DNA of 64,000 nucleotides from Elysia crispata (GCA_033675545.1 JAWDGP010001105.1:2124501-2188500), one strand, 5' to 3'. Shown: positions 1 through 14,160, counted from the stretch's first letter. The notes: generated by a model from the letters alone, not told the origin. A program made the numbers and translations.

Positions 1-2740
1 CTTTATTTCACATTTTTAGCTGTGGGAAAAATAAGGGAAACTTTTTAACTAATTGATTCCAGCGCAGAAAGCTAGGCGTAAGTAGTAGTGCTATCGTAAA
101 TATACTTGTATAAAGACCTCAAATGCTGCAAAAGACCTATTATTCTTAATTACAACAAGTTGAAAATAATAACCTGAGGTTTGCCATTTCAGTGGCTGTC
201 TTAATTGTCTGGAACAGAGGAAAAAATAATTGGAGTTAATGTGGCGATCAATATTAAAATAGGACAACTAATTGTATTTTTGGCTTCGCAAGAAATCTTA
301 GCTGAGTAGCAATAATAAATTACGTATTGCGTTAGTATACATCAGTGTAAGGTTGTCGTGGATGTACTAGAAGGAAAATTGGTAATTTTTTTCCCCGATA
401 CCAGTAATTCCAATATTAGTTGAATATTTTGTCAAGAAAGTTGAAGAATTATTTGAACACAGTAACAGTAATGGAATTTAACAAAACGAGGAATCCTCTG
501 GCCTGCCCAAATGTGCACCAGATGTGTAAAGTAAAATCTCGGTTACTTTGAACCGATGCACAGTGTTGGCCCAGTTTACAACGAGGAGAACTGTTTTATT
601 GTGGTAAGCATTGATCCAGATTCGTATGTGTGTGTTCTTTACCCGTGCTGAGAGGTTAGACCTGATAACTCTTGCGTTTGGATAGGTAGGCTAGGTCACG
701 AACAGATCTAGATGGTTTAATCTATATAAAAACTATGATTGAGAAATTACTTATATTTCATTTTGTGTGTGTTGTTAAGAGATCGCAAAATTAGTATTGT
801 TAATTATAGAAAAGAGAGATATTATTTGGCATCTTTGCCAATGACGCGAGGTAGGCTAAATAGGGGCATCAGTAATAAATTCAAAATAAAAGTTTGAAGT
901 CTGATAACACTTCTACTGTTTATAAAGCACTACACCTAACAGCCAGAGATCTAAACCTGTTGTTTATACTAGACGAGTTTCAGATAATTTGTGGGGGAAA
1001 AGAGGACTAACCTTCAAACCTCGACATAGACAGTCATTGGTGTAACATTATGCAAAGAAATAATTATGCCCTGCTAATTTTAGATTATGATGTGTTGTAA
1101 TAATTATTTTTTCATTAAGCGTAGTGTGTTAGTGAAGGTGAGCCGAGGCTAACAAAATGTTTGCTCTAATAAAACATTACAGTTGCACGCAGTAAAACAT
1201 TTCAGTGTCGAACTGTTCCGCTTGCTTGCTCTTTATAAAAGCGCACTTTGTCATTTTGTTATGACAACTGAAAAGGCACTACCGTGTTGTTTAACGTTCT
1301 CTAAACCATTTTTCGTTGGATTTTTTTTATTTTTATTTTTTATCGATTTTTTATTTATTTATTTTTCGATAATATTGATTTGATTTTTGGACGTCTTTGA
1401 ACCAAGCCGATGTAGAGTTCAAATAGTTTAGTGGGCGGGCTTTTAAGCCTATTCGCTGGAAGCAGCTACCTCTACATAATTTTTCCCAATTATTGTAGAG
1501 CGGTTGTTAAAAGTTTAAATACATATTAAAATGTAACAGAATACATCGAAGATGCAAAGCCAAAATAATATAAAAAAAACTAATAGAGATCAGACATTTC
1601 TTGATACATAAACTCTTTTTAAAGCTAGGCTAAAACTGGATTTCACGTTATAAAGATGAAAAGTTATACTACAACTCAATGCTAGGTGTTTTTAGAGGGT
1701 TTTGTGAAGAGAAATGTATACAATGTTAAAGGAAGTCATATCAATGAAATTTCAAAAACATCAGCAGCTTTAATTTTTATAACCATAAAGCACATTGATC
1801 CTGATTTTGAAATGTCACTGATTGTAGTAAACACCGAATGAAGGGTCGCGCGTTGTAATTTCAAAACAGCCGCAGTTATTTCATTAAGTAGTGTCTCACT
1901 CATAGCATCATATCTTGCTCAGGATAATTCTCTCTATTCCATAAAAACAAAACTTACGCACTGTTAGTGTTTGTAGTTTACCTTATTGATTTCAACAAAT
2001 GTTCAAATATGATTTCTATTGTACAGAAAGACAATTAAATTCGAGGTGCGCGATATTCTATTCTTACCCAATACCAGGTATGTCTCGCGTGTTATCCTGC
2101 AGGAGATTGTGTGGTCTTAAACTTATACCTCTTTTTTGCGTGAAAGCTAGATAAGTGTGGAATTTTATTTTATTTTTTTTTTCTGTCGTCAGATAACCTT
2201 TATCCTTTCAGCAATTAAAATGAGGCTATAGCTCTAATATATCTATATGATGATCATATCCAAGATATTAAAACAATACTTGTAATAAATGTATTAAACC
2301 AAGGCATTATGAAAATTATGGTTGGTGACTATGTTCTGTAGTCTATAACCGTATTCAGCTTTAACAAGAAAACAGACTGATGGACTATCAATTCAGATTT
2401 TCTAACGCTGTGTCTGTCTTTATGAGATCAGTTCTAGCTCAGCTCAGTTTTACTGTGTGACTGATGTCAAACTTAGGAAACGTGTAAGATTCTACATCGA
2501 CTAAAATAAATATTGTTTGCTGTAGTCCTGAAAATGAGCTAATCCTTAAAACTAAAAATCGCTTCATTGGCTTTAACTAGATTTCGCAGATCGGCAGAAA
2601 CACGAATATGTATATGAAAATTTAACACATGACTTTTTGTGCTTTGACTGAATCACTCGCCTAACCTGTGTCCACAGTAGAGCCAGATTGACTCGGACAA
2701 CCCATTCGGTGCCGGGTCGGGCCTCCCTTGTTCTGACCAC
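1..2740. other. 5' flank of the oxidase gene, no gene recognised
   Basis: AT-rich sequence with only short, unrecognisable open frames on both strands. I see no conserved protein segment, RNA gene or terminal-repeat-bounded element. It presumably contains the oxidase promoter, but no core promoter can be assigned with confidence. A TATAAAAG string at 2745-2752 lies only 7 bases before the proposed start codon, too close to act as the TATA box for a transcript containing that codon. Confidence 0.5.
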
Positions 2741-2758
2741 ACAATATAAAAGGAAGAA

Positions 2759-3162
2759 ATGGTAAGATTTCTTTGGTTTCTCACTCAAGGTGCGCATGTT
2801 GTTTTGTTCTGTTTTAACCGTGAAATCGTAATATATTCAGATCTTCAATCACGCATCTTGTTAAAGTGTGGTTTGATAGCCGGTATTAGTTTGAAAGGAG
2901 TCAACTTACTGTAAAACTACGCCGGCAGTGAAGTTGGGTTCGGCCATTGCACGATCTAATAGAGTGAAGTGGAAGTAGAGTGTTAGGCTAGCATCTGTCA
3001 GATCATCCCGCCGCGCCTGATCGTACACGAGCCTTTTCAAAATAGAATCAACTTTAAAAAAATTCAGTGGTTTTTTAGCAAGATATAGTTCGGAATCTTT
3101 TGCATCATCTGAAACATTATTACAGACTGTACCTTTGAATCATCAGGTAGCTTAAATATCCT

Positions 3163-3239
<77 letters not shown>

Positions 3240-4218
3240 GTTTCTGTGTGTGTCTTACCCATCTATCTGCCCTGTCTATACCAGGCCCCCAGGATTGTAA
3301 TTCTCGGCGCGGGTATCAATGGATTGTCCAGCGCTGTGTGTGTCCAGCAGGCTTGTCCACTGGCCCAGGTCCAGCTGGTGGCCGAACACTTCTCTCCGGA
3401 CACGACTGGTGATGGCTCGGCAGGGTTCTGGGCGCCCCATCTCATGAGTGACAAGAGCGCAGACATGGTGAAGTAAGATCAAAACCAGTAAATTTAATCC
3501 TGATCGTCATAGTAACCTCAGCACAAACTGGGCGTATTATTTACTTGATTATAATAATTGTTTCTTCAGTTCGCCAAATCTTTAAAAAAAAATGTGTTTA
3601 TCATTTCTTCTATGGTGGGTAGGGACTAAATCCCCTGGTATTCATTCTTATTAGCAGTTCAAAAGGGAGCTTATTTTGTCGCAGATAGAATAAGAACATC
3701 ATCTTTACAAACGCCCTCTGTCTGTAACACGAGGAAACAAATTAGAACCGATTTGTGCTGAAATTTCAATGCAGCGCTACAACTTTATCTCACTATTCCG
3801 ATGAAGTCTCCGACGTTCTAAGAGGACGATGAATTAATCAAAATTTAGCCATTAGAATAACTATTATATTCGTTTTATCCGTAGACCCAATATTTCTAAT
3901 AACAGAAACAACAGAAAAACAGTAAGACAAAACTTTAACAGTAGGCATACAAAGAAAACTTAGCACAATGAAAATTGGTGGATAAATAACAAGAAAAAAA
4001 AAAAGAAAAATACATCTGTCACTGTAATATTCATCCCTTTCCGACTTCGTCTATATCTCTTCCGGTTGAATACTCCAATACTGGCAATAATAATAATAGT
4101 TCGAAGTGGGCCCAGAGATTTTATAGAAAATGAAGGGAACGAACTGAATGAAACAACTGTCCACAGCTGCTGTAATCTAAAATTTCCAATTTTAATTTTA
4201 CATATAAGAAAGGCATAT

Positions 4219-4275
<57 letters not shown>

Positions 4276-7200
4276 CAGATAATTTATAACAATATATATA
4301 TATATATATATTTATATATATTGTTAGATAATTGATCATCCATTTACACAACTGAAAGTAAGAGCAACCTAGGAGGCGTTGAACAATTCAGAGGAAGGCT
4401 CTATTTTCTTATGCTAAAGTGGAACGCTAATTTAAGAATCGAAAGCACGTACGTCATCAGGGTAAAGCGAAACCGATCTCTTGCTTTTCGGATAATTCAA
4501 TGAGACCTTTAGCTTTTTAATCGTCTTAATTCGATAATAGAGAGATATGAAACTGTTACACATAACAGCTTCGATGGTTAAAAAATTGTTCAGCGATCCA
4601 ATTGCGTCATGCGCGTTTTTGTTTGTTTTGTTTTTTAATCAATATTCGAACTACATCATTTCGTTGTAAATTTTTTTTCTTTTTCTTTTTTTTTTTTTTT
4701 AATTTGTACGCATTCCATAAAAAATTTCTTTACACTGCTCTGGAGCCTTTACATACTTGTTTTACTGTCATCTGATGATTATCTGTCGTGGTTTTTGTTG
4801 TGGTTTTTTTTAAATAGGTAAAATAACGACTTTAGAGTCAACCATACCGATTTTTATTTAAAGGTATAATTATCTTTATCACTGGGTTTTTTTTTCCCGC
4901 TTTTATCAGGTGCATAACATAATTATAGACAACAAATATTATTTCTCTCTGTGTTATTTGCAGAAGAGTGAGCGCTGTAACCTATGAACATCTGGTAAAG
5001 CTGGCATATTCTCCACTGGCCGGACTTTTAAAAATCCAGATGCTGTCAGGATATTGCCTTTATTCAAAACCTGCGGACAGTTCAGAGGTGAGAGCTGGTT
5101 TACACTGTTGCCTCTGACTTGGTTCTTGCTGTTAATCTGTTATCTTTTAGGCTAGAGCGAACCCTCGTTATAAAATCTCAATGCAAAGATCGTTGATATT
5201 TGATAAAGATCTGCGGATGGTAAGAAGGTATCCAGTGCTTAGAGGTGCAAGAATGTAGAGGGATTTTTTGGACAGTAGAGGAGCAAGAGAGGGAAACGGT
5301 AAAAGGAAGAAAAAAGGTTCAATTTTAAGGTATCGAGTAAAAAGAATAATATTTAAGTCTAGCTCATGATAGATGTGTTTGAGAGAGATTGTTTTCATTA
5401 AATTAAGGTTTATAGTGTGAAAAATATTTTGAGACTTCTATTCCGTTCAGTAATTAGAAAGCAGAGGTTTCGTTTAATTTTTATTAATTTTAAATTTTTA
5501 AAACATCACCCCATCCGCTATATCTTCCCGAACAATTCACAATGGAAAACTCCACCTTTATTTTGGAAAAGTCTCAAACAATATATTTCTTTCCTTTTAG
5601 ATTACGTAGGCCTACTAATTTTTTTTACCCGAGCATGAGGAACCTTGGATTGAATAGTTGTTTTTCTTTTAAATTGACAGTCAAGAGCTTGATTTAGATT
5701 CTTTAAAATCTAAAGATTTCGAATCTGATTATTACCTATTGCCACCTAAGAACTTTAGCTTAGATCTAAATTGTATGGAATCTGCAGCTTTATTTTCCTT
5801 TTTTTTGTGATTTAGCGAACTTGAGATAACCTTCGAAAAAAAAGGGGCATATTAAGATCCTCATCCTAAAAGTTTCATTGTTAATTGGACAGGATGCAAA
5901 GCAAACACAGGGTATCTGAGGGTAGAATTTGAGATGCGCTAGGGTTACCATTTTAAAAAAAAAAAACTTAACCCTATCCCCACCAGTATATTTATTGTCT
6001 GATTCCTACCGACTTGGTCTCTCTCAGACCCAGTAATAAAATAATAATAAAAAAAAAAAACAGCTGGGTCCCTCAGACCCACTAATATAATAGTGATATA
6101 AAAACCAGCTGGATCTCTTCTATTTCACATTGTTATCTAGAGTAATCCTCTATATTTTAGAGTGATCTTATCGATGCCAGTGACGCATTCTTACTATACA
6201 TTGATTCAAACATTTTGGAGAAACGTGTCACTTATACGAATGCTGAGAGTAAGTTGTTCAAGGGCAGTAAATGGAAGGACACTGACATGATGAAGATGAA
6301 AGCCTTCATAGGATGTTTAATATATGCTGGAGCCATGCGCCAGAATGACATTTCTCTGGAATTTATTTTCCATATTGTAGATGGGAATCCATTAATTCGA
6401 GCAACGTTTTCTTGAAATCACGGCAGCCACCTTCTGAACCACGTACGCATTGATGACAAATCAAGCAGAAATGCCCGGACAGTAAAGGACAAGTTTGCGC
6501 CTGTACGTGACACCTGGGAGCTCTTTCAAAAAAATCTGAGAAAGTTCTATCATCCTGGAGCTTTCTTTTCTGTGGATGAACAGTTGGTGCCCTTCAGGGG
6601 AAGGTGCAGCTTTATCCAGTATATGCCAAGTTAAATATGATAAATATGGCCTCAAAGTTTTCTGTATTTGTGAGGCTTCCACTAGCTATCCCGTGAAGGG
6701 TATTCCATACCTTGGCAAAGGAACAACGTTCAGCTGGGAAGCCACAAATGATTCAGTGGGACGTGACATCATGAAAAATCTAACAGAACAGTTTGCAGAC
6801 TCCGGCAGGAGCGTCACATGTGACAACTTTTTCACTGACTTCAACCTGGCGGAAGATCTATCAATTGTTTGAACAGTGAGGACAAACAAGAAATTCCTTC
6901 CTCTATCATTCCAAAGCAAGAAAGATCTTCCTCTGATGGAGTCCAAATTCCTGTTTCGTGAAGGAATGACATGGTATCGTTTCAGGGTAAACAGAACAAG
7001 AACACTACAATGCATAATGACAATTCAGTTGATCAAGAGAGCGGAAAGCCAGTTATTGTCTTGTCATAAACAAAACCAAAGGGGGGCGTGGACTCACTTG
7101 ATCATTGGCCCATTCTTTCATAATAAAAAGGAAAACAAAAACATGGCCATTTTTTTTTCAACATATTGGACCTCACAGCTGTTGCTGCAAGAGTAGTGTG

Positions 7201-10053
7201 GAGTCGGGCATTCCCATTAAACCGCTATGCCCATCAAAACAACAGGCAACAGTTTCTCATCCAAGTTGCTAATGAGCTTGTGTTTGAAGAAGTAAAGCGC
7301 AGGCCAGCTGGAGCAAAAACAATGAATCTTACAGGCTTAATCTGGAAGCCACGTTAGAGCCTGTCAACTTTCTGTGACCAAGTTAGTGCCTCATCAAAAA
7401 TACAGGCAATGTCTACAGCAGGGAAGCAGTCCCTATCAAAGAGTTCAACACCTTCCAAATCTCCAGTTTCTCCTCTTATTTGTTACGGGTCTGAGAGACC
7501 CAGCTGTTTATTTCCTCTTATTTTGTTACCGGGTCTGAGAGACCAAGCTGTTTATTTCCTCTTATTTTGTTACCGCGTCTGAGAGATCCAGCCGATATAT
7601 TTGGTGTTAAAAATTTTCATTCTAAATAAAATGCTTATTTGAAAAAGAAGCTCCTTTTTGTTTTCATGGTCTGTTACCATCACTACTGGGAACGCTCATT
7701 ATGAATTTTAGATCTCTATGTCATCACCATACAGAAATATTGCTCATCAAATAGGCTTGTCGGGTCTCTGGGACCCAGCCAGTGGGAAAAGGTTAAAGCC
7801 AAAAACCTTAAAAAATATTTACTGTCTGTTTGTAGGAGGTGCCAACCTGGTTTGAAATTCTGGAATCCTACAGAAACCTTACAGAGAAGGAGATGCTGAG
7901 GTTTCCTAAAGAAAAGTAGGCAATTTACATCATTCCATGAATTGCAATTAACTTATACCTGCTGTTATCTGTCTTGTCTTTCGAAGATTTTGACTAGAAT
8001 ATAGTCATTATTTAAAAACTCATCAAATGTAATATTTTTTCTGACTTTGTCATCATCATTTAGTTCTTTTCATTCTTCTTCTCTTCCTCCTCTTTTTTTC
8101 TTCTTCTTCTTCCTCTCCTTCTCCTTCTCCTTCTGCTTCTCCTTTTCCTTCTTCTTCTTCTTCTTCTTCTTCTTCTTCTTCTTCTTCTTCTTCTTCTTCT
8201 TCTTCTTCTTCTTCTTCTTCTTCTTCTCCTCCTCCTCCTCCTCCTCCTCCTCCTCCTCCTCCTCCTCCTCCTCCTCCTCCTCCTCCTTCTTCTTCTTCTT
8301 CTTCTTCTTCTTCTTCTTCTTCTTCTTCTTCTTCTTCTTCTTCTTCTTCTTCTTCTTCTTCTTCTTCTTCTTCTTCTTCTTCTTCTTCTTCTTCTTCTTT
8401 TCTCCTCCTCCTCCTCCTCCTCCTTCTCCTTCTTCTTCTTCTTCTTCTTCTTCTTCTTCTTCTTCTTCTTCTTCTTCTTCTTCTTCTTCTTCTTCTTCTT
8501 CTTCTTCTTCTTCTTCTTCTTCTTCTTCTTCTTCTTCTTCTTCTTCCTAAACCGGTTGTTCCTAAGATGTGAAAAGGCTGTCTATTATGTGTCTTAATCG
8601 GTTGTTCTTAGCGTTGTTAAATAATTGCTCTCATTATTTAAATAGCGTTCCTTTATGTATACGTTACGTCTTTACTACCTTACATGCCATGAATGATCCT
8701 ACAAAACTTTCAGTGAAACACAGATTTGGGTTTTGCTGAGGTGTGGAAAAGCCTATTCCTCGATTATGAATCTCAGTTAACATAAATTTTCAAGTTCCAT
8801 AACAATTTTGTTTATCCGTAAACTCTACTTTTGAGAGCACGGGATTTTAGAACGGCATTGTATTATATAAACCTGCGCGGAGAGTTAGAGAAATCTGCTG
8901 GAGTTTAAATTACTAGATTCGTTTTTTTTTTCCTTTTTCATATATTTGTTGTGTAATTGCACAACCCTTAAAAGCTTCAGCGGTTTTTCTCATGGTAGAC
9001 TACTTCGCTGTATCGTAAATGTATTATTTGGGTGCCTCGCCCGCTTAATTTTGCGACATTAGATGCTGGCTAACTCTTAACCGAGCGGCTTTATCAACTC
9101 TCTTAATTCCAAATGACTTTTTCCTGATAGCAATGGTGTGTTCTACACGACTGTGACAGTAGATGTTACAGCCTATATGGCCTGGTTGATGAAAAGGTAA
9201 CTGCCCATTGCTATTCGTTTTAATCATTGTGCCTTGAAAGCTTTTTTTTTATTTTATTAAATAACTTATGGAAAAAAAGTTAAATACAATATTTATATTG
9301 TTCGGAACAGCGTTTGAATGTTATAAATCAGAATGATTGAGCGAAGGCGGTCAGTTGTAATTAAAAAAAAAAAGTAATTTAGCAAAAAGCTCCTTAGAAA
9401 TATTGATGATTATGAAGATGATGAACACCAGGACGACCACGACAACAACACGAACAAAAGCAACAAGAGGAAAAGGAGGGGCAGTGGAAGAAAGAGGGGT
9501 TGTTATATTGATTGACTGATTAATTGGTTGTTTTAAGAACCCACTGCACAACAATTGTTATCTTAGGGCTTAGAGGTTGGAAAACGCAAGTCAATAGATA
9601 AGGGCTGAAAAAGTGACAGGAAAGAAGTAAAAACCATCAGAGAAGTAGATGGAGAAGTGGCGTTAAATTATAATAGTAAACTTAACTAAAACAGCAGAAA
9701 CGCTCTTAATAAAAATAATAATAATGTCGATATTGATGATGACGAAGACGATGATGACGACAGGGTTTACAGACTAGAAAAACGCAGTTTGGACAAGGCG
9801 ACATAAAAAAAAAGTAAAATCCATCAAAGAAACAGAAGGAGAGGTGCGAGAAAAGAAGAAGAATGAGGAGGGGGAGGAGGACAAAAAAGGTCAAGAAGAA
9901 GAAGGAAGGGGCGAAGGGCAGGAGAGAATGACTAGAGAAGAATATGGAAGGGGCGAGAGAGGAAGAAGCTTAAAAAAGACAAAGAGAAGGAGAAAGTGAA
10001 GAGGAGCGAGAAGGAGGAGAAGGAGATGGAGTAGCAATTATTATAAATATCAT

Positions 10054-10092
<39 letters not shown>

Positions 10093-10174
10093 CAGCAGCA
10101 GCAGCAGCAGCAGTAGCAGTAGTAGTAGTAGCAGTAGCAGTAGCAGTAGCAGTAGCAGTAGCAGTAGCAGTAGC

Positions 10175-10247
<73 letters not shown>

Positions 10248-12416
10248 ATGGCTGCAACAGCAGTAGTGGCAGGTTAAAACAGGGATAACAGTAGCAGTGG
10301 TTTTCATATCAGCAAATACAAATAGAACGAGCTGGAGACAAAGAGATCGTTGTAACAGCAACCTTTTTGGGCAAAATACGAGATTTATGTCTACTGAGAC
10401 AATTTTCTTGAATAATGGACTTCCATGGGTTTGCTTTAGGCAATCATATTGTTACCCTTTTTTTTGTAAAGATATGGTGCAAAAATGAAACACGCCTTTA
10501 AAAATTATAGCATTCTATAAGTACCATGACTTTGATATGTTGAGTTTTTCCATGGCTACTTTTCGAGTTGTTTATACAGAATCATGTAAAATGTTCAGAA
10601 AGTTTCATGATAAATAGATGATTTTATTGCATTCTTCGTGAAATTTGATTAAGATATTTACCAAGGAGAATTTTGTTTATTTCCAGATTTAAAGAGCTGG
10701 GCGGGACCATCCGGCAAGCCAGGATAGAGAAAATTGAAGAGGTATTGGTATTTCACAAATACTTATCGATTACGGTTATTAGCCTATCTATTAATTTTGC
10801 CTATCTATTTGCATGACAAGTTGACACACAAGAAAGATTGCTTTGAAGTTCGTGTCATGTTTGAACGTTAGAGCAGGTTGTCAGTTCGCATGATGTCTCT
10901 AAGCCCCGCTTGGCTTTAGGATAGGTATATATTATACACGTATATAGTAGGTAGACAGATCATTAAATACATTTTCTGACCGATTAATTGATTGATATCG
11001 ATATAATACAGATTATATAAAAGAATAGACAGGGAGATCGGTAAATACATGTAAAGGGATAGAAAGAAAGATAGACAGATGGAGAAAATAGATAAATATA
11101 TAGATGGTTATACTTAAAGGCAGATAGGTAGATAGAAATCCGAATGTTATGAACGTTATCTTTTTGTTTATGCCACTGTGTGTTGGTTGGCAAGATACTG
11201 TTTAACTTTAGTACGGCTATAATTTAAATGATAATACACTGTCATTCTTTGAGTGGCAGCAACAAAATGACCATGGCTCTACTCTGTAATCTCTAGATAG
11301 CTGGAGACTGTGACATTCTTATCAACTGCAGCGCCTTGTCCTCGCGTTACCTCTTCAATGACAAGGAGATTAAGCCTGTGAGAGGGCAAGTCTGGAAGGT
11401 AAACAACTACAATAAACGTTAATCAAATATAGCACTCGATTAGTCTTTTTTTTCTTATCATTTTCATTTTTTTTTAGATAGAGGTCATAAGTCTCTTATC
11501 CCTGCAACTAATTTGTTTGGCTCATTAGCATCATCGTTACATTGCTCATCTTCAGCATCCCCAAAATCATTATAAGTACTGTAACATCAATACCACATTG
11601 ATTATTATCTTTATCAGTATGATATCACCCACATCATAATCTTGATCATCAACATTATCATCAGCATCAGCAGCAACGACAACTTATTCACAAAATGCTT
11701 TTTTTTTTAAATCAGACTTCTGCATGCCCATCAATATTCATTAATACAAAAATACATGTAAATATAGGACTACATACCACCTGTCAAACTTTATTATCCT
11801 CAGATCCACACAATTTTGCCCAGCCCTCCTAGCAGATCTTCTTAAATAAAAACATGATTTATCGTTGTAGCTCAACTATTGTAGCATTTCCCACTGTTTT
11901 CGGAAACATAAAAATTGTCAACAATTGGCTTCTAAAAAGTGCAGTATACATTTGAGTTGTGTTCAACAGAGAGAAAAATGCTCTAGATTAAGAACACGTA
12001 TTTGATTGCTGTGTAAATAGTTTTACCCTCTTCTTGATGTAGTTAGTTTTCATCGTTTTAATGTACATGTACCAGATAACTGCTAAGTAGCTTTCTTCCA
12101 TGTCAGTAACGTTAGTTCTATCCTGTTGGTGTTGCCCATGACAGGCGACAAAGCTGCCTTTCCCAACTTATTTAGGTCACGAGATTATTGCTATGTTTTA
12201 ATGTGGGTGCTCAAAGAATTTCACTTTCTTTTTTCAGATAAGAGCTCCGTGGATAAAACATTTTTACATTTTTGATGACCATGTTTTGGAGCATCCCTAT
12301 ATTCTGCCTGGGTAAGATCGTCAACATGATTCAGTTTCTCCTTTGATACATAATTATTCCATAATTCTCCTCTCAGCCACTCCTCCAGCCAGGACATCGT
12401 GCGCAGTCTGCCTGTG

Positions 12417-12504
<88 letters not shown>

Positions 12505-12537
12505 TCTCTCTCTAGTATAGAAAAATACCTCTCTTTG

Positions 12538-12568
<31 letters not shown>

Positions 12569-12586
12569 CTGTCTCTGTCCCTCTCT

Positions 12587-12675
<89 letters not shown>

Positions 12676-14160
12676 TTCTCAGGAACATTTCCTTTCCTAT
12701 CATGGTTTGTAATGCTGAGATGTATAAATAAGCAAGTACATGGACGCAGTGATCTGTATATGTTTTTTTATCACTTAGAGATCTGTCCCAACTGAAATGA
12801 ACTCAGCGACTTTTTTTTTCTAGAAGGTCTGCAACACTTCTACAAAGATAAATTGATTTCACTTGTTGGAAGTTTTTTTTTCTTTAACCACATTTAAAAC
12901 TAAAAGTCTTTGACTTTGGTTGTCTATTGATAAAATTTCTTGTTGCTTTTATTTTTTTTGTTCTAGTGTGGACTTTGTGACTGTCGGAGGAAATGCGCAG
13001 GAAGGGAGTTGGAAAACACAACCTGACCCTGATGAAGCGCGCCGGATTTGGGACAAAGCTGTTGAGCGTTTGCCGCCACTGCAGGTAACTTTTAATCAAA
13101 ATGCTGTTATATTGTAGCACCACCTCTCGTGCAGTTCAGTAAGGATGTTCATAATGATTGGGAAATATAGCATTGTTTTAGTGTCGGGTGCCGTAAACGC
13201 TTGACTCCGAAAGCTTACTAATTTCGTATCATTTAGTAGTTTTTAGAGCTGCACATAACCCTTTTTTTTTATACCATAATCTATTGATTACTGGGAAGTA
13301 ACTTTGTATTGTTGTGGGGAAATGTCAATTTCATTTTGTCATTAAATCATTGACCAATGGCTTTGAGCTTCACATGAAGCACCCCTTTCCTTTTCTCCAA
13401 TAAGACGTATCAAAACATTAGTTTTGATATTACCCCCAATCAGTTGGCCTACAAGATTGATACAGTCGAGAACCTCTTCAAGTGTCATCAATAAACTTGA
13501 GAAAATACAAACAATATCTCAAACTAGTATACTTCCACTGGACCATTAGAATGTTTTAAAAATGTTATACTCAACTTTACTTGCGGTATCTCATTAAATG
13601 TCATTAGCTATGGTTGCTTTCAAGCTACATTTATTCAGCCCTTCAGTTCTTGTGTTCGTCTAAAAATATTCATCATTAATACAAACTAAGAATCTCAATC
13701 CCCCCTTCACTTCTACGTGTCCACAGTATGCGACACCATTGAGATCTTGGGCAGGCCTGAGACCATGGCGAGAGAATCCTCGCCTGGAATCTGACACCAT
13801 TGATGTGCAGGGGCGGAACATTAAGGTAGGTTGGGCGGTACAGTTTGCGTGAAATGTGATTTTTTACATCCTGTTCAAATCTTCTTTTTTTCTTCTCCAC
13901 GAATTCTTACTTTGATCCAAACTATACATGTACTAAGGCATTAGATCATATCTTAAAGCAATTTAGCTTGCATCTAGAGAAGATGTATCTTTACTACAAA
14001 TTGATGATTTCCTATAGGCTTATAATGGAGATCAATACGCATTAGAAAGTAAGTTTAATCAAGACACTCAAGATGGCTTAGATGTGAACTCCAAATGAAC
14101 ACCCAGGAACTGCCAAAGACCAAAGAGAGAGAGAGAGAGAGGGGGGGGGAGGGAGAGGGA

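Larger units (their letters stand above)
5972..7792 (+). mobile_element. piggyBac element with TTAA target duplication, inactivated
   Basis: A 1.8 kb insertion in oxidase intron 3, flanked by TTAA at 5968-5971 and 7793-7796, the specific target duplication of piggyBac transposons. The ends are inverted relatives: the left begins CCCTATCCCCACCAG and the right, read inward on the opposite strand, begins CCTTTTCCCACTGG. Subterminal repeats of a short partial palindrome (GGTCTGAGAGACC) occur near both ends. The interior encodes a broken transposase on the same strand as the host gene. The right end stops 43 bases before oxidase exon 4. Confidence 0.88.

Noticed and set aside
2745..2752. TATAAAAG as oxidase TATA box
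   Set aside because: Only 7 bases separate it from the proposed ATG, so a transcript started from it would begin after the start codon.
8047..8550. A 167-codon open frame rich in Phe and Ser
   Set aside because: It is a translation of the TTC/TCC microsatellite and has no non-repeat protein content.
9970..10361. Poly-Leu and poly-Tyr/Cys frames on the minus strand
   Set aside because: Artefacts of the AGT/AGC repeat.
10381..10450. A plus-strand segment reading [15 protein letters not shown], resembling the missing TT...LPW block of the oxidase
   Set aside because: No acceptor or donor fits, and the true block (YTT...AWLMKR) was found with correct splice sites and phase at 9131-9196.
12343..12795. 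150-codon Ser-Leu repeat frame
   Set aside because: Artefact of (CT)n inside oxidase intron 8.
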